Origin: Xanthomonas sp. GPE 39
Lineage (GTDB): Bacteria; Pseudomonadota; Gammaproteobacteria; Xanthomonadales; Xanthomonadaceae
Reading direction: 5' to 3'
NCBI RefSeq assembly: GCF_000963005.1
Contig: NZ_JZHZ01000007.1
Span: forward strand, 544,412 to 608,411
Length of the DNA stretch: 64,000 bases
Each line of letters starts with the position of its first letter. Positions within the stretch are counted from its first letter, which is position 1. This document shows, one piece after another, positions 36,384 through 45,212 of this stretch. The notes beneath the pieces are model-generated. The model saw only the letters and a program-made list of their open reading frames with translations, was not told the origin of the DNA and made no database searches. The position numbers were made by a program, and so were the translations under genes.

Positions 36384-36773
36384 ATGAACCTGCCGCTGCA
36401 CTTCGGTTTGCTGGGCTCGCTGGAAGCCGCACTGATCGCGTTGGCGGTTGGATTCTTGCTATATGCGCTGTGGGATTGGCTGGGCCAGCGTCTGCGCTGG
36501 TCCGAGGGCCAGCGGCTGGGTGGGGCATGCCTGCTGGCGGTAGCGGCATCGGCAGGGGTCGATTGCTGGAACTTGTTCTATACCAGCATCGTGCGCCTGG
36601 AATCGCCACTTTATGCGCGCATTGCGCTGGGCAGCATCCACGATCCGGACGAATTGGGGTCCCGTGTGGTGTTGGAGGTTGGGGGAGCGCTTGCGGGTGT
36701 GGCGTTAGCCTGGGTCGTATTCAGTTCGCGTTCAAAAGAGAATGCGGCCGATCATGATCACGAAATACGCTGA
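36384..36773 (+). CDS. Small hypothetical membrane protein
   Basis: A 129-residue protein with a clear start (AGAGGA before the ATG). It has a first hydrophobic helix (about residues 10-32), an Arg-rich loop, a second (about 46-65) and a third near the C terminus (about 100-120), then an acidic, His-containing tail. It has no motif I recognise. It lies between the AmiD-type gene and an AT-rich stretch. The codon pattern looks native. Confidence 0.6.
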   Translation: MNLPLHFGLLGSLEAALIALAVGFLLYALWDWLGQRLRWSEGQRLGGACLLAVAASAGVDCWNLFYTSIVRLESPLYARIALGSIHDPDELGSRVVLEVGGALAGVALAWVVFSSRSKENAADHDHEIR

Positions 36774-36991
36774 AGCATACGGTTTATTTCTATAATCTTA
36801 ATTTTTCAATTTATTTATTACAGTGCGTTCATTTGATTGTAATCAATGTCGTAGCGCGTTCTTTGTGTACGGTGGTTAATAATCCGTTTGGTGGCTTGTT
36901 TTGCAGGGGGATGGATTCAGTTTGGTGGAGGCACGGTAGCGGCGTGTTCCGGAATTCACCGGACATGGTCGCTTCCCGAAAAAGCATAAGT
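36774..36991. other. AT-rich intergenic stretch
   Basis: About 220 bp, strongly AT-rich from 36776 to 36845 (runs of T and A), in contrast to the GC-rich surroundings. It may act as an UP element or promoter for the EF-hand gene, or be foreign DNA linked with the nearby IS remnant. No gene is seen in it. Confidence 0.45.
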
Positions 36992-36998
36992 AAGGAGG
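36992..36998 (+). promoter_or_regulatory. Ribosome binding site that fixes a GTG start
   Basis: AAGGAGG, eight bases before GTG at 37007. It decides the start of the EF-hand protein, because the frame is open upstream to 36833. Confidence 0.8.
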
Positions 36999-37006
36999 AT
37001 TCATCT

Positions 37007-37372
37007 GTGAACATTCGCACTCGCAATCCGTTGATCGGTTCCGCTGTCCTTCTCGCCGCTGCGCTGGCCTTGCCGGCGTTCGCCCAGGATGCCCATGGCG
37101 ATGCGGCGGAGCAGGCTCGTTCCTCCACTAGTGCCACTGGGCAGGTGACAAAATCTGGTGCGTCCGGTCAAGGCCAAACTTGGTCCGATGTCGATACCGA
37201 TAAAGATGGTGCCATCAGCAAGCAGGAGGCGCAGGTCAACGCTGGTCTGAGCCAGATTTTCTCCCAGGCCGATACCGACCATAACGGCAAGCTTACCCCG
37301 GAGGAATACAAAGCCTATGTCGCCAAGCATCAGGCTGGCATGGCTGGCGGCAGCGGTAGTGATGGAAAATAA
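37007..37372 (+). CDS. Secreted EF-hand protein
   Basis: A 121-residue exported protein starting with GTG at 37007, placed by a strong ribosome site. It has a signal peptide of about 26 residues (ALALPAFA). After a Ser/Gly/Gln-rich spacer come two canonical EF-hand loops: Asp63 to Glu74 (DTDKDGAISKQE) and Asp89 to Glu100 (DTDHNGKLTPEE). All calcium-binding positions are filled. A periplasmic calcium-binding role is likely; similar small EF-hand proteins are frequent in Xanthomonas, but I know of no assigned partner. It lies between an AT-rich stretch and the IS3 remnant. Confidence 0.82.
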   Translation: MNIRTRNPLIGSAVLLAAALALPAFAQDAHGDAAEQARSSTSATGQVTKSGASGQGQTWSDVDTDKDGAISKQEAQVNAGLSQIFSQADTDHNGKLTPEEYKAYVAKHQAGMAGGSGSDGK

Positions 37373-37513
37373 GAGTAGTTAATAAAACCACTGCGTCGCA
37401 GCCGGATGGGCGCGGGCAGTGCTCGGAATCCTCATGTGCCGTCTTACATTGTGATTCCTGCGCGCTGTTCGCACCCGCCCGACAGCTCTCGCGAGGTTTT
37501 ATTGGCCGCTCTA

Positions 37514-37774
37514 ATGCGCTTGGCATGCAGCATAAGTCGGCGCGGCAACTGCCACGAGCGCGAAGCCTGCCCTTGGGGTACAACGCACCCGTGGAGAGCT
37601 TCTTCGGTCTGCTCAAACGCCAGCGGATCAGGCGGCCGATCTATCCCGCCAAAGATGCCGCACGCGCCGGCGCGTTCGACTATATCGAGATGTTTTGCAA
37701 CCCAAAACGTCGCCATGGTTCAACTGGCGACTTATCGCCTGTAGCGTTCGAGCGGCGCTATGCGCAACGAAGGG
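37514..37774 (+). pseudogene. IS3-family transposase, frameshifted C-terminal remnant
   Basis: The reading frame from 37514 gives SISRRGNC, and a different frame from about 37580 gives NAPVESFFGLLKRQRIRR followed by CNPKRRHGSTGDLSPVAFERR. These are consecutive blocks of the integrase core of IS3-family OrfB; the Glu of NAPVES is the last residue of the DDE triad. In an intact element the two blocks are six bases apart; here they are about 29 apart, so roughly 23 extra bases break the frame. The first two thirds of OrfB and all of OrfA are missing and I see no terminal repeats. It is a dead fragment. Confidence 0.82.
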
Positions 37775-38012
37775 CATCAGTGTCTACGCAACCCTGGGCC
37801 TATCAGTTCAAAGCGGATGCGCGGTTTGCGCATATCTGCAACCAGGCAGGCGTTCGCTCCACGTCCCAGCGATGACGGCCCAAGCGGTTGTTGCGCTCAA
37901 TACGCTTGCGTGCAATCGGCACAAGTTTGTGAGAGATGCTCATCGCCGTGGAGTGGCTGTAAGCGCTGAGCGATATCGACCGGCACGCGGCGAACCTGCA
38001 GCGCAGCGCGCC

Positions 38013-38040
38013 GCCTGCACATGCGCGGGCCTGTGCAGGC
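38013..38040. repeat. 9-bp inverted repeat hairpin
   Basis: GCCTGCACA and TGTGCAGGC, perfect, with a ten-base loop. It lies between the IS3 remnant and the next gene, just upstream of that gene's start. It could be a hairpin in the leader or a leftover of the insertion; the sequence alone does not decide. Confidence 0.5.
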
Positions 38041-38060
38041 GCGCTGACAGCGCCTACGTT

Positions 38061-38636
38061 ATGCCGCACAATTGGCGCATGCCGCTTCGTTTGCATGCTA
38101 CTGGTTCGCTGTTGCTCGTACTGCTGTGTGTTGTCGGCATTGCCGCAGCGCAGCCTGCATCTGTGTCGGCGTCTGTATCCGACGCTGCAGTGCCGGCCGA
38201 GATGCCCGCCAGCGGCGATGCCTGGGTTGATCGCCAGTTGCTGGATATCGATCGTTATGCCGCGCGCTATCCGGATAGTTTTCTCGACGAGGTTGCGCGC
38301 TATGCGCAGATGCCGCGCGGCTACGCTGAGGCGTTGTTGCGCCAATGCCATTGGCCCGCCCGCGATATCTACGTTGCCGCGTTCCTGGCCAAAGCGATCG
38401 GACGCCCCTACCGTGAGGTGGTGCGCGCCCGTAGTGTCGCCGGCATGCAGGTCGGTTGGGCGCGGGTGACCCGGGCATTGCAGGCGCCGCCGGGGTCGCT
38501 GGCCTACCGCGCGCTACGCCATGCCATCGTCGCCAGTGACGATCATTGGGACCGGCCGATCGTGCTGGACGCACTTTTGCGCCGCCAACTCGGCGACCGC
38601 GCCCAGCGCGAGCGCACCGTTGCACAACCGGAATGA
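38061..38636 (+). CDS. Secreted hypothetical protein
   Basis: A 191-residue protein (185 from the second ATG at 38079). It has an N-terminal signal peptide (LLLVLLCVVGIAAAQP) and a mature region that is helical with conserved-looking segments: DRYAARYPDSFLDEVARY and ARVTRALQAPPGSLAYRALRHA. I recognise no domain. An open frame continues upstream to 37695 through the IS remnant, but coding character starts here. The next gene is a DUF1338 dioxygenase, 130 bp downstream. Confidence 0.68.
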   Translation: MPHNWRMPLRLHATGSLLLVLLCVVGIAAAQPASVSASVSDAAVPAEMPASGDAWVDRQLLDIDRYAARYPDSFLDEVARYAQMPRGYAEALLRQCHWPARDIYVAAFLAKAIGRPYREVVRARSVAGMQVGWARVTRALQAPPGSLAYRALRHAIVASDDHWDRPIVLDALLRRQLGDRAQRERTVAQPE

Positions 38637-38769
38637 CGGCGCAGGCGCAGCATCCGATTCGCCGGATTTGATCGCACGCAGCGCACGACTGGTCGTGGCG
38701 TCGCGACGGCGCGAGAATATCCCTCCAGCCGGTCCCGCTGCCGGTGTTGCCGTCGCTCCGGAGCGCCCG

Positions 38770-40131
38770 ATGACCACTGCCTTCGTTTCGCCCGACGTCA
38801 TCCGCAGCTTGTTCGCGCGGGCCATGTCCGACATGTATCGCGCCGAGGTGCCGTTGTACGGCACGTTGATGGAGCTGGTGGCGCAGGTCAATGCGCAGAC
38901 CCTGGCCGCCGATCCTGCACTTGAGGCGCAACTGCGGCGCAACGACGAACGCGCGCGGCTGGATCAGGAGCGGCATGGTGCGATCCGTGTCGGCACGGCG
39001 GAGGAGTTGGCCATGCTGCGGCGTCTGTTCGCGGTGATGGGGATGGCACCGGTTGATTACTACGATCTCTCGGTGGCGGGTGTGCCGGTGCATTCCACCG
39101 CGTTCCGTCCGTTGGATGCGGCAGCGTTGGCGCGCAATCCATTCCGCGTGTTCACCTCGTTGTTGCGACTGGAGTTGATCGAAGACCCGGCACTGCGTGC
39201 GCAGGCGGCGCAGATTCTCGCGCGGCGACGCATCTTCAGTGATGGCGCGCTGCAACTGATTGCGCGCTGCGAGCGCGATGGTGGTTTGGGCGAGGTGGAC
39301 GCGCAACGCTTCGTCGTCGAGGCGCTGGAGACCTTCCGCTGGCACAGTGATGCGACCGTGTCCTTGCCGACCTACCGCGCGCTGAGCGATGCGCACAAAC
39401 TGATTGCCGACGTGGTCAGCTTCCATGGTCCGCACATCAACCATTTGACTCCGCGCACGCTGGATATCGACGCGGCGCAGGCGCAGATGCTGCGTCGTGG
39501 CATCGAGGCCAAGGCGGTGATCGAGGGGCCGCCGCGTCGGCGTTGCCCGATCCTGCTACGCCAGACCAGTTTCAAGGCACTGGAAGAAACCGTGCGTTTT
39601 CCCTGCGTTGCGGGTAGTGCCGAGGCCGGCACCCACACCGCGCGTTTCGGCGAGATCGAACAACGCGGCCTGGCGCTGACGCCGAAAGGCCGCGCGCTGT
39701 ACGACGCGCTGCTGGAGCGTGCGCGCGGCGCCGACGGCAGCGCCGCTGGTGATTACATGGCGCGTCTGCAGGCCGTCTTCGCCGATTTCCCCGACGATGA
39801 AGCCACGCTGCGCCGCGAGGGTTTGGGCTATTTTCGCTATGCACTCACCGACGCCGGTCGTGCTGCCGGGGCGCAGGCGCTGGCCGGCAAGCCGGCCGAG
39901 GCGTTGATCGCCGAGGGCCTGGTCAGTGCCGACCCGATCGTCTACGAGGATTTCCTGCCGGTCAGCGCCGCAGGCATCTTCCAGTCCAATCTCGGTGGCG
40001 GCGAACAGCGCGGCTATACGGCGCACGCTAACCGCGCCGCATTCGAGCAGGCGCTGGGAGCGAGGGTGCATGACGCGTTCGCCATCTATGCCGGGATCGA
40101 GCGCGATTCGCTACAGGCATTGAATCGCTGA
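38770..40131 (+). CDS. DUF1338 2-oxoadipate dioxygenase/decarboxylase family protein (HglS/YdcJ-like)
   Basis: Matches the DUF1338/YdcJ family; the characterised member HglS turns 2-oxoadipate into D-2-hydroxyglutarate in lysine breakdown, using Fe(II). It has 453 residues from the ATG at 38770. The iron-ligand regions are visible: His in VPVHSTAFRP, His in FHGPHINHLTPR and Glu in ARFGEIEQRG. Length is normal. No other lysine-degradation genes are near, so the physiological substrate in this organism is open. Confidence 0.85.
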   Translation: MTTAFVSPDVIRSLFARAMSDMYRAEVPLYGTLMELVAQVNAQTLAADPALEAQLRRNDERARLDQERHGAIRVGTAEELAMLRRLFAVMGMAPVDYYDLSVAGVPVHSTAFRPLDAAALARNPFRVFTSLLRLELIEDPALRAQAAQILARRRIFSDGALQLIARCERDGGLGEVDAQRFVVEALETFRWHSDATVSLPTYRALSDAHKLIADVVSFHGPHINHLTPRTLDIDAAQAQMLRRGIEAKAVIEGPPRRRCPILLRQTSFKALEETVRFPCVAGSAEAGTHTARFGEIEQRGLALTPKGRALYDALLERARGADGSAAGDYMARLQAVFADFPDDEATLRREGLGYFRYALTDAGRAAGAQALAGKPAEALIAEGLVSADPIVYEDFLPVSAAGIFQSNLGGGEQRGYTAHANRAAFEQALGARVHDAFAIYAGIERDSLQALNR

Positions 40132-40250
40132 AAGAAACGTCGGCGATTGCCTCGTGCGCAAGGCGCGTCATGTCGGCGCGCGGTCTCGTGCGCCGAGCGT
40201 AAGCCCCCTGGTTTTCCTGCAGCGGCGTGCGTGTGCCGTGCGGCGACGGT

Positions 40251-41621
40251 CTATCGCGTGTAGCGCGCCTTGAGCATGGCGTAGGCCGAGCGCAACGCTA
40301 GCGCCTCGCCACCGGCCGGACGGCCGGGGCGCTCGCCGTCGTTCCAGGCGTACACGTCCAGATGTGCCCAGGACTGCCGCGCCGGTACGAAGCGTTCCAG
40401 ATACAGTGCCGCGGTCACTGCGCCGGCCATGCGCGAGCCCGCGTTGGCCAGGTCGGCCACCGAGCTGCTCAGGTAGCGCAGGTAGGGACGCCACAGCGGC
40501 ATGCGCCAGACCGGATCGCGATGGCGCTCGCCGGCCTCGATCCAAGCTTGCGCCAGCGCGTCGTCGTTGCAGAACAGCGCCGGCAGGTCCGGTCCCAGGG
40601 CGATGCGCGCCGCGCCGGTCAACGTGGCGAAATCCACAATCGTGTCCGGGTTCTGCTCGCTGGCGTAGGCGAGCGCATCGCACAGCACCAGTCGGCCCTC
40701 GGCATCGGTGTTGTCGATCTCCACGGTCGTGCCCTGGCGGGTGGCGATGACGTCGCCAGGGCGGAATGCGTTCGGGCCGACCGCGTTTTCCACCGCTGGC
40801 AGCAGCACCGTCAGTCGCACTGGCAGACGTTGTGCCATCACCAACCCGGCCAGCGCCAGCGCATGCGCCGCGCCGCCCATGTCCTTCTTCATGTGGCGCA
40901 TGCCGTCGGCTGGTTTTAGATCCAGGCCGCCGGTATCGAAACATACGCCTTTGCCAATCAGCGCTACGTGCGGGTGCGTGTCCTCGCCCCAGCGCAGCAT
41001 CAACAGTCGTGGCGCGCGGTGCGAGGCGCGACCGACCGCGTGGATCGTCGGGAAATTCTGCTCCAGCAGTGCGTCGCCGACGATGCTCTCGAACTGCGCA
41101 CCGTGGTCTTGCGCAATCGCGTGGGCGATTGCTTCCAACTGTTCCGGTCCCATGTGTTCGGTCGGCGTGTTGATCCAGTCGCGCACGCGCACGCAGGCTT
41201 GGAGTAAATCCAGTACCTCCGCTTGCGGTGTGGCGATCAGCGACGCCGGCAAGCGTGCCGGTTGCTTGTAGCGGTCATAGCGGTAGCTGCCCAGGCCCCA
41301 GCCCAGGTGCAGCGCGGCCAACGCATCGGCGTCCAGCGCACTGGCTAAGTGCCAGGTGCTGCCGGCCGGTAATGCGAACGGCGCGTGCGCATAGGCATAG
41401 GCATCGCCGCGATCGCCGATGCCCAGGACCGCCGCCGCGACGCCATCGGCGCCTGGCAGCAACAGCACCGTGCCGGGCGCGGCCATGAACTGCTGCGTGT
41501 CCATCCACGCCACCCACGCCGGCGATTGCGCTGAGCGCCATTCGGCCAGATGTTCACGTTCCAGCACATACAGCGGCAGTGGTGTGTGCGAGGCGTCGGT
41601 GAAGCCTGTCGGCAAAGACAT
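40251..41621 (-). CDS. M17 family leucyl aminopeptidase
   Basis: A di-metal aminopeptidase of about 456 residues from the ATG at 41621 (MSLPTGFTDASH). The catalytic domain has the Lys of GKGVCFDTGGLDLKP, Asp and Glu in the NTDAEGRL signature, and the Arg of that motif. The N-terminal 140 residues are more divergent than in PepA, as in the PepB/short M17 group. It removes N-terminal residues from peptides in the cytoplasm. The open frame extends to 42083, but that part covers the next gene in the wrong frame. It is followed 60 bp upstream by a HAD phosphatase on the same strand. Confidence 0.92.
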   Translation of the reverse strand: MSLPTGFTDASHTPLPLYVLEREHLAEWRSAQSPAWVAWMDTQQFMAAPGTVLLLPGADGVAAAVLGIGDRGDAYAYAHAPFALPAGSTWHLASALDADALAALHLGWGLGSYRYDRYKQPARLPASLIATPQAEVLDLLQACVRVRDWINTPTEHMGPEQLEAIAHAIAQDHGAQFESIVGDALLEQNFPTIHAVGRASHRAPRLLMLRWGEDTHPHVALIGKGVCFDTGGLDLKPADGMRHMKKDMGGAAHALALAGLVMAQRLPVRLTVLLPAVENAVGPNAFRPGDVIATRQGTTVEIDNTDAEGRLVLCDALAYASEQNPDTIVDFATLTGAARIALGPDLPALFCNDDALAQAWIEAGERHRDPVWRMPLWRPYLRYLSSSVADLANAGSRMAGAVTAALYLERFVPARQSWAHLDVYAWNDGERPGRPAGGEALALRSAYAMLKARYTR

Positions 41622-41683
41622 TCGGGAGATCCTGCTTGCGCGTGGGAGGGAAAGGGGGAATTGCTGGAGATGTGCGGCGCTGC

Positions 41684-42409
41684 TTATGCGTGCGCCGTGT
41701 GCAGTGGTTGCGTGGTCTCCAGCCAATCTGCCAGGCCGGTGAGCGTGTTGAATTGCAGATCCGGTGGTGTCGGCGGAGACCAGACCTGTGCCTGGCGATT
41801 GATCCAGCAGCCACGCAGGCCGGCTTGCATCGCACCGAGCACGTCGATTTCGATGTGGTCGCCGACATGCAGCACCTGCGCGCAGGGCAATGCCAGACGC
41901 GCGCAGGCGGCGTGGAAGATACTCGGGTCTGGCTTGGCCGCGCCATGTTCGCCAGCGCTGAGTTGGAAGGCGAAATGCCGCTCCAGTCCGATTGTGGCCA
42001 AGTCGGCGTTGCCGTTGCTCAGTGCCACCACCGGCACACATGCGGCGATGCGTTGCAGTGCGGGCAGGCTGTCTGGGTAGCATTCCACCTGGTTGCGTGC
42101 GGCATGGAAGACCGCGTAGGCCGGCTCCGCCAGCGCTTCATCGGCCCCGCTTTCGCGCAGTGCCTGACGCAGGGTGAGGCGTCGTAGTGCGCTCATGTCG
42201 TGGCGCAGATGCGGGTGTGCGGCGACCACCGTGTCGCGCAACTGGCGCATGGCCGGGATCGGGAAGCGTGCAGCGGTGCGCGGACTATGTTGCAGCAACC
42301 AGTCGTGCAGCACCTGTTCGATGCGCGCTCCGATCGGCGCGAAGGGCCATAGAGTGTCGTCCAGATCCAGCGTGATCGCGCGAACGGGGAAAGTCGGGGA
42401 ATGAGTCAC
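41684..42409 (-). CDS. HAD family hydrolase (YigB-like)
   Basis: A haloacid-dehalogenase-type phosphatase of 241 residues. Motif I is LDLDDTLWP (nucleophile Asp), motif II the Ser/Asn of VALSNGN, motif III Lys in AAKPDPSIF, and motif IV HVGDHIEIDVLGA. The helical cap between motifs I and II is of the C1 type, as in YigB (FMN phosphatase) and related sugar-phosphate phosphatases. The substrate cannot be told from sequence. It is likely co-transcribed with the aminopeptidase gene downstream. Confidence 0.88.
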   Translation of the reverse strand: MTHSPTFPVRAITLDLDDTLWPFAPIGARIEQVLHDWLLQHSPRTAARFPIPAMRQLRDTVVAAHPHLRHDMSALRRLTLRQALRESGADEALAEPAYAVFHAARNQVECYPDSLPALQRIAACVPVVALSNGNADLATIGLERHFAFQLSAGEHGAAKPDPSIFHAACARLALPCAQVLHVGDHIEIDVLGAMQAGLRGCWINRQAQVWSPPTPPDLQFNTLTGLADWLETTQPLHTAHA

Positions 42410-42498
42410 GCGTGGATTTTACGTCATGCGCGGTAGCGCCCCAGTGTTGCCGGTAGACAGCGGGGCGATCCATCTTTCCCGAGTTGCCAATCCAGGCG

Positions 42499-43599
42499 TT
42501 ACTCCAGCAGGCGCGCCCAGCGCTGCATGCCATCCACCCGTGCCAGCACGATCTTGATGCACACCAGCAACGGCACTGCCAACAGCAGGCCGATCATTCC
42601 CCACAGCCAGCCGAACAGCATCAGCGCCAGGATCAGCATCAGCGGTGAGATCGCCATGCGTCGGCCGAGTACGATCGGTGTCACCACCTGACCTTCCATC
42701 AGATGCAGCGCCAGGTAAAACAGTGCGGGCAGCATTGCGCTGAGCAGGTCGCGAAACGCGACGAGGCCCATCAGCAGCATCAGCACCACGCCGATCAGCG
42801 GTCCAACGTAGGGCGCGAAGTTCAGCAGTGCCATCACCGTGCCCCACAGCAACGCTTCCTGCGGTGTGATGTTCAGCAGGATCAAAATGCCCGCGAACAC
42901 CAGCCCGACCAGGGTGTTGATGACGCTGATGGTCAGCACATAGCGCGATACCTCGTGTTCGATCGAACGCAGGATGTCGGTGGTGAACTTCTGCTGCTGA
43001 CGGCTGGGCAGTAGGGCGATTGCGTGCCGTTGCAGGTTCTCGCCGAACACCATGAAGAAGAACGTCAGCAACACCACTGCCAGGGCCGAGGCGGCCAGTC
43101 GTGGGGTCCGCACCAGTGCCCGGTAGGGGTCGTCCATCTGCGTGCGGATCACTTGCACGCGGGGGCCGCCTTCGCCACCGGCGGCGCGTGCGAAACTTTC
43201 CGCTGCTTGGTTGGCCAACTGCATCGGTTTGGTCAGGTCGTGCACCTGCGTGGCGATGTGGCGCATCTGTGCAGGTGCTTGTTGCACCCAGGCGGCGGCT
43301 GGCCCGGCCAGTTGCAGGGTCAGCGCCGCCGCCACCGCCATGCCCGAGAGCAGGACGACCAGCGCGGCCAGAAAGCGTGGCAGGTAGAGCCGTCGCAGCA
43401 GGCGCAGGATCGGGTTGCCGATCAGGGCGAAGAAGGCCGCGAGCAGGACGGGCAGGATCACCTGTTGTGCCGCCCATAGCGTGTATGCGACGGCCAGGGT
43501 CGCCAGCACCACCAGTGACACCGGGCCGCGTGGCCGCGCGTTGTGTGGCGGCGGTAGGGCGTCGCGGTCGTTGGTCGCGGAATCGGGAACGTTACTCAT
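42499..43599 (-). CDS. AI-2E/PerM family transporter
   Basis: An integral membrane protein of 366 residues with about eight helices. The pattern is that of the AI-2E transporter (PerM/TqsA/YdiK) family: an N-terminal helix pair with LPVLLAAFFALIGNPILRLL, a central soluble region (about 120-190), and a conserved C-terminal half with GAILLLNIT-, PYVGPLIG- and LLAVPLLVCIKI-like segments. Members export small molecules or act as sodium/proton antiporters; the function here is unknown. Monocistronic, about 90 bp from the HAD gene. Confidence 0.88.
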   Translation of the reverse strand: MSNVPDSATNDRDALPPPHNARPRGPVSLVVLATLAVAYTLWAAQQVILPVLLAAFFALIGNPILRLLRRLYLPRFLAALVVLLSGMAVAAALTLQLAGPAAAWVQQAPAQMRHIATQVHDLTKPMQLANQAAESFARAAGGEGGPRVQVIRTQMDDPYRALVRTPRLAASALAVVLLTFFFMVFGENLQRHAIALLPSRQQQKFTTDILRSIEHEVSRYVLTISVINTLVGLVFAGILILLNITPQEALLWGTVMALLNFAPYVGPLIGVVLMLLMGLVAFRDLLSAMLPALFYLALHLMEGQVVTPIVLGRRMAISPLMLILALMLFGWLWGMIGLLLAVPLLVCIKIVLARVDGMQRWARLLE

Positions 43600-43735
43600 C
43601 GCATCTGCGCTACGGTGGACCTGGCCTGCGTTGTAAGACCCGCAGCATCCGGCCTCGAAAAGGAAGCGCAGTGTAGGCCGATCCTACCTGGCGCGGTATG
43701 ACCAGCGCTTGGTTGTCGCGCGGTCGTGGGGTGTT

Positions 43736-44179
43736 TCAAGGCTCGGACAGCGCCACTGTCGTGTCGGTCGGGTTGGGCGCTTCCGGTCTGTGCGCGGCAG
43801 GCGCATCGCTGCGTCGGGTCGTGTCGCTGGAGTCCGCGGGCTCAGTGTCCGCCGCCGCCTGCGTCGTGTCTGCGGTGCGCTCGGCAGCGTCTGAGCCTGT
43901 CTTGGCGGTGACCACATTGAACAGTTTGTAGAGCGTGCTGAGCATTTGTAGCCAGCGCGTGCCACCGATTTTGCCGCCGAGTTTGCCGAGCGCCGCGACC
44001 GGCTCGGCGCGGCCCACCAGAAAACCCGTTCCCAGCCCGACCACGACGATGCGCAGTGGCGTCCAGCCTTCGTGCCAGCCCTGCCGCAACGTGGTCCAGT
44101 GCGTGCGCACCTGTTCCCGGCGTCCTTCCAGCACTGCTTCGGCGCGGGCGACGCGGTGTTGTAATTGATCCAGCTTCAT
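43736..44179 (-). CDS. Hypothetical protein of the YqjD/YqjE-type cluster
   Basis: A 147-residue protein, third gene of a minus-strand trio; its ATG overlaps the stop of the holin-like gene (ATGA). The first half is amphipathic and basic with one short glycine-rich hydrophobic segment (IVVVGLGTGFLVG, about residues 44-56); the last 55 residues are Thr/Asp/Ala/Pro-rich and disordered. By position it corresponds to YqjK of the E. coli yqjDEK set, but similarity is weak. Likely envelope-associated; role unknown. Confidence 0.7.
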   Translation of the reverse strand: MKLDQLQHRVARAEAVLEGRREQVRTHWTTLRQGWHEGWTPLRIVVVGLGTGFLVGRAEPVAALGKLGGKIGGTRWLQMLSTLYKLFNVVTAKTGSDAAERTADTTQAAADTEPADSSDTTRRSDAPAAHRPEAPNPTDTTVALSEP

Positions 44180-44667
44180 GGGGATGCCTTGCTGGTCGGG
44201 ATGGACGCGTCGTTGTGGTCCTCATCGCCGTTGCCGATCCCCAGTTTGGCAAGCTGGCGTCGGGTGGCGTCGAGTTTGCTCATCTCCATGTAGCGCAACG
44301 CCTGCCAGGCACCGAGGGCGGTCACGACGAGGCTGACTCCCGCGGTGGTCGTGATCGATGCCAGCCACGACCAGCCTATACGATGCAGCAATGCGATCAA
44401 CGCGCTCATCAACAGCATCCAGGCCGAGGCGCCGAACGCCACCGAAACGGTCAGCCACACCAACGCTCGCACCAGTGCGACGCGGGCCAAGGCCAGATCG
44501 GCGGCGACCAGCCGGTGCAGAGCACGGCCGGTATGCAGTGTGGCGTGCAAGCCTTCGCGACTGGCTGTGCTGAATATGCGCAACGCTTCCCCCAGCGACG
44601 GTGTTGCCGCCGCTGGTTCCGCCGCAGCGCCGTCGGAGGTGCCGGCGCAGGCTTGCTCCTCGCCCAC
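44176..44667 (-). CDS. YqjE-type / holin-X family membrane protein
   Basis: A 163-residue protein with two membrane helices (about residues 68-92 and 100-122) in a context of amphipathic helices: the pattern of the phage-holin/YqjE group (not a phage lysis gene). The first helix is preceded by ADLALARVALVRA, and the end is polar and acidic. It starts 5 bp after the stop of the DUF883-like gene and overlaps the next gene, so all three form one transcript. Confidence 0.8.
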   Translation of the reverse strand: MGEEQACAGTSDGAAAEPAAATPSLGEALRIFSTASREGLHATLHTGRALHRLVAADLALARVALVRALVWLTVSVAFGASAWMLLMSALIALLHRIGWSWLASITTTAGVSLVVTALGAWQALRYMEMSKLDATRRQLAKLGIGNGDEDHNDASIPTSKASP

Positions 44668-44672
44668 GCGGC

Positions 44673-45044
44673 TTACTTGTCGCCGCCGCTGCGCGCCAGT
44701 TTGGCGATGATCCAGCCGGCGGCGAAGGCCACCCCGAACGAGGCCAGCGGGCGCTCACGGATCAGCTCGGCGGCGCTGTCGATCAGGTCGCGGCCCTTGT
44801 CCATGAGTGCATCCACCTGCTCTTTCGCCGCCGCCCCGCCGAATTCGGCCGCTGCCAGTCCCGACAGTGCGCTGTCGGACAGTTCGGCCTTGACGTTGGC
44901 TTTGCCCAGTTTTAACTCTTCGCTGGCGGCACCGGCGGCGCCCTTGATCGCTTCGCCTGCGTAGCTGGCGGCCGACTTCAGATGCGCACCGGCTTCGCTC
45001 AGGTTGTCCTTGAGGTTATCGGTGCTCGTGGGGCTGGAATTCAT
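44673..45044 (-). CDS. DUF883/YqjD/ElaB-type membrane-anchored protein
   Basis: A 123-residue protein: a long Ala-rich amphipathic helix region (LKSAASYAGEAIKGAAGAAS), then ELIRERPLASFGVAFAAGW, the typical RERP-plus-membrane-anchor end of YqjD/ElaB proteins. In E. coli these tail-anchored proteins bind ribosomes in stationary phase; the same is possible here but not shown. First gene of the trio, with a purine-rich ribosome site. Confidence 0.82.
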   Translation of the reverse strand: MNSSPTSTDNLKDNLSEAGAHLKSAASYAGEAIKGAAGAASEELKLGKANVKAELSDSALSGLAAAEFGGAAAKEQVDALMDKGRDLIDSAAELIRERPLASFGVAFAAGWIIAKLARSGGDK

Positions 45045-45212
45045 CTACATGTCTCCTTCGGGGGGCGGAGCACGCCGCCCGCCAGTGGCGGGCGCTGCTG
45101 AAAATATAGGCGACATATAACATCGCCAAGGTATAAAAAATGTCAGCGAACCGGCACGGGCGATGCACGCGGAGAGTCGCCGCGCCGCGCGCCTGTCCCG
45201 AATGCGACCGGC

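Noticed and set aside
38098-39444. 448-residue minus-strand frame at the DUF1338 gene
   Set aside because: Arg/His-rich shadow without start signals; the plus strand encodes a clear DUF1338 protein.
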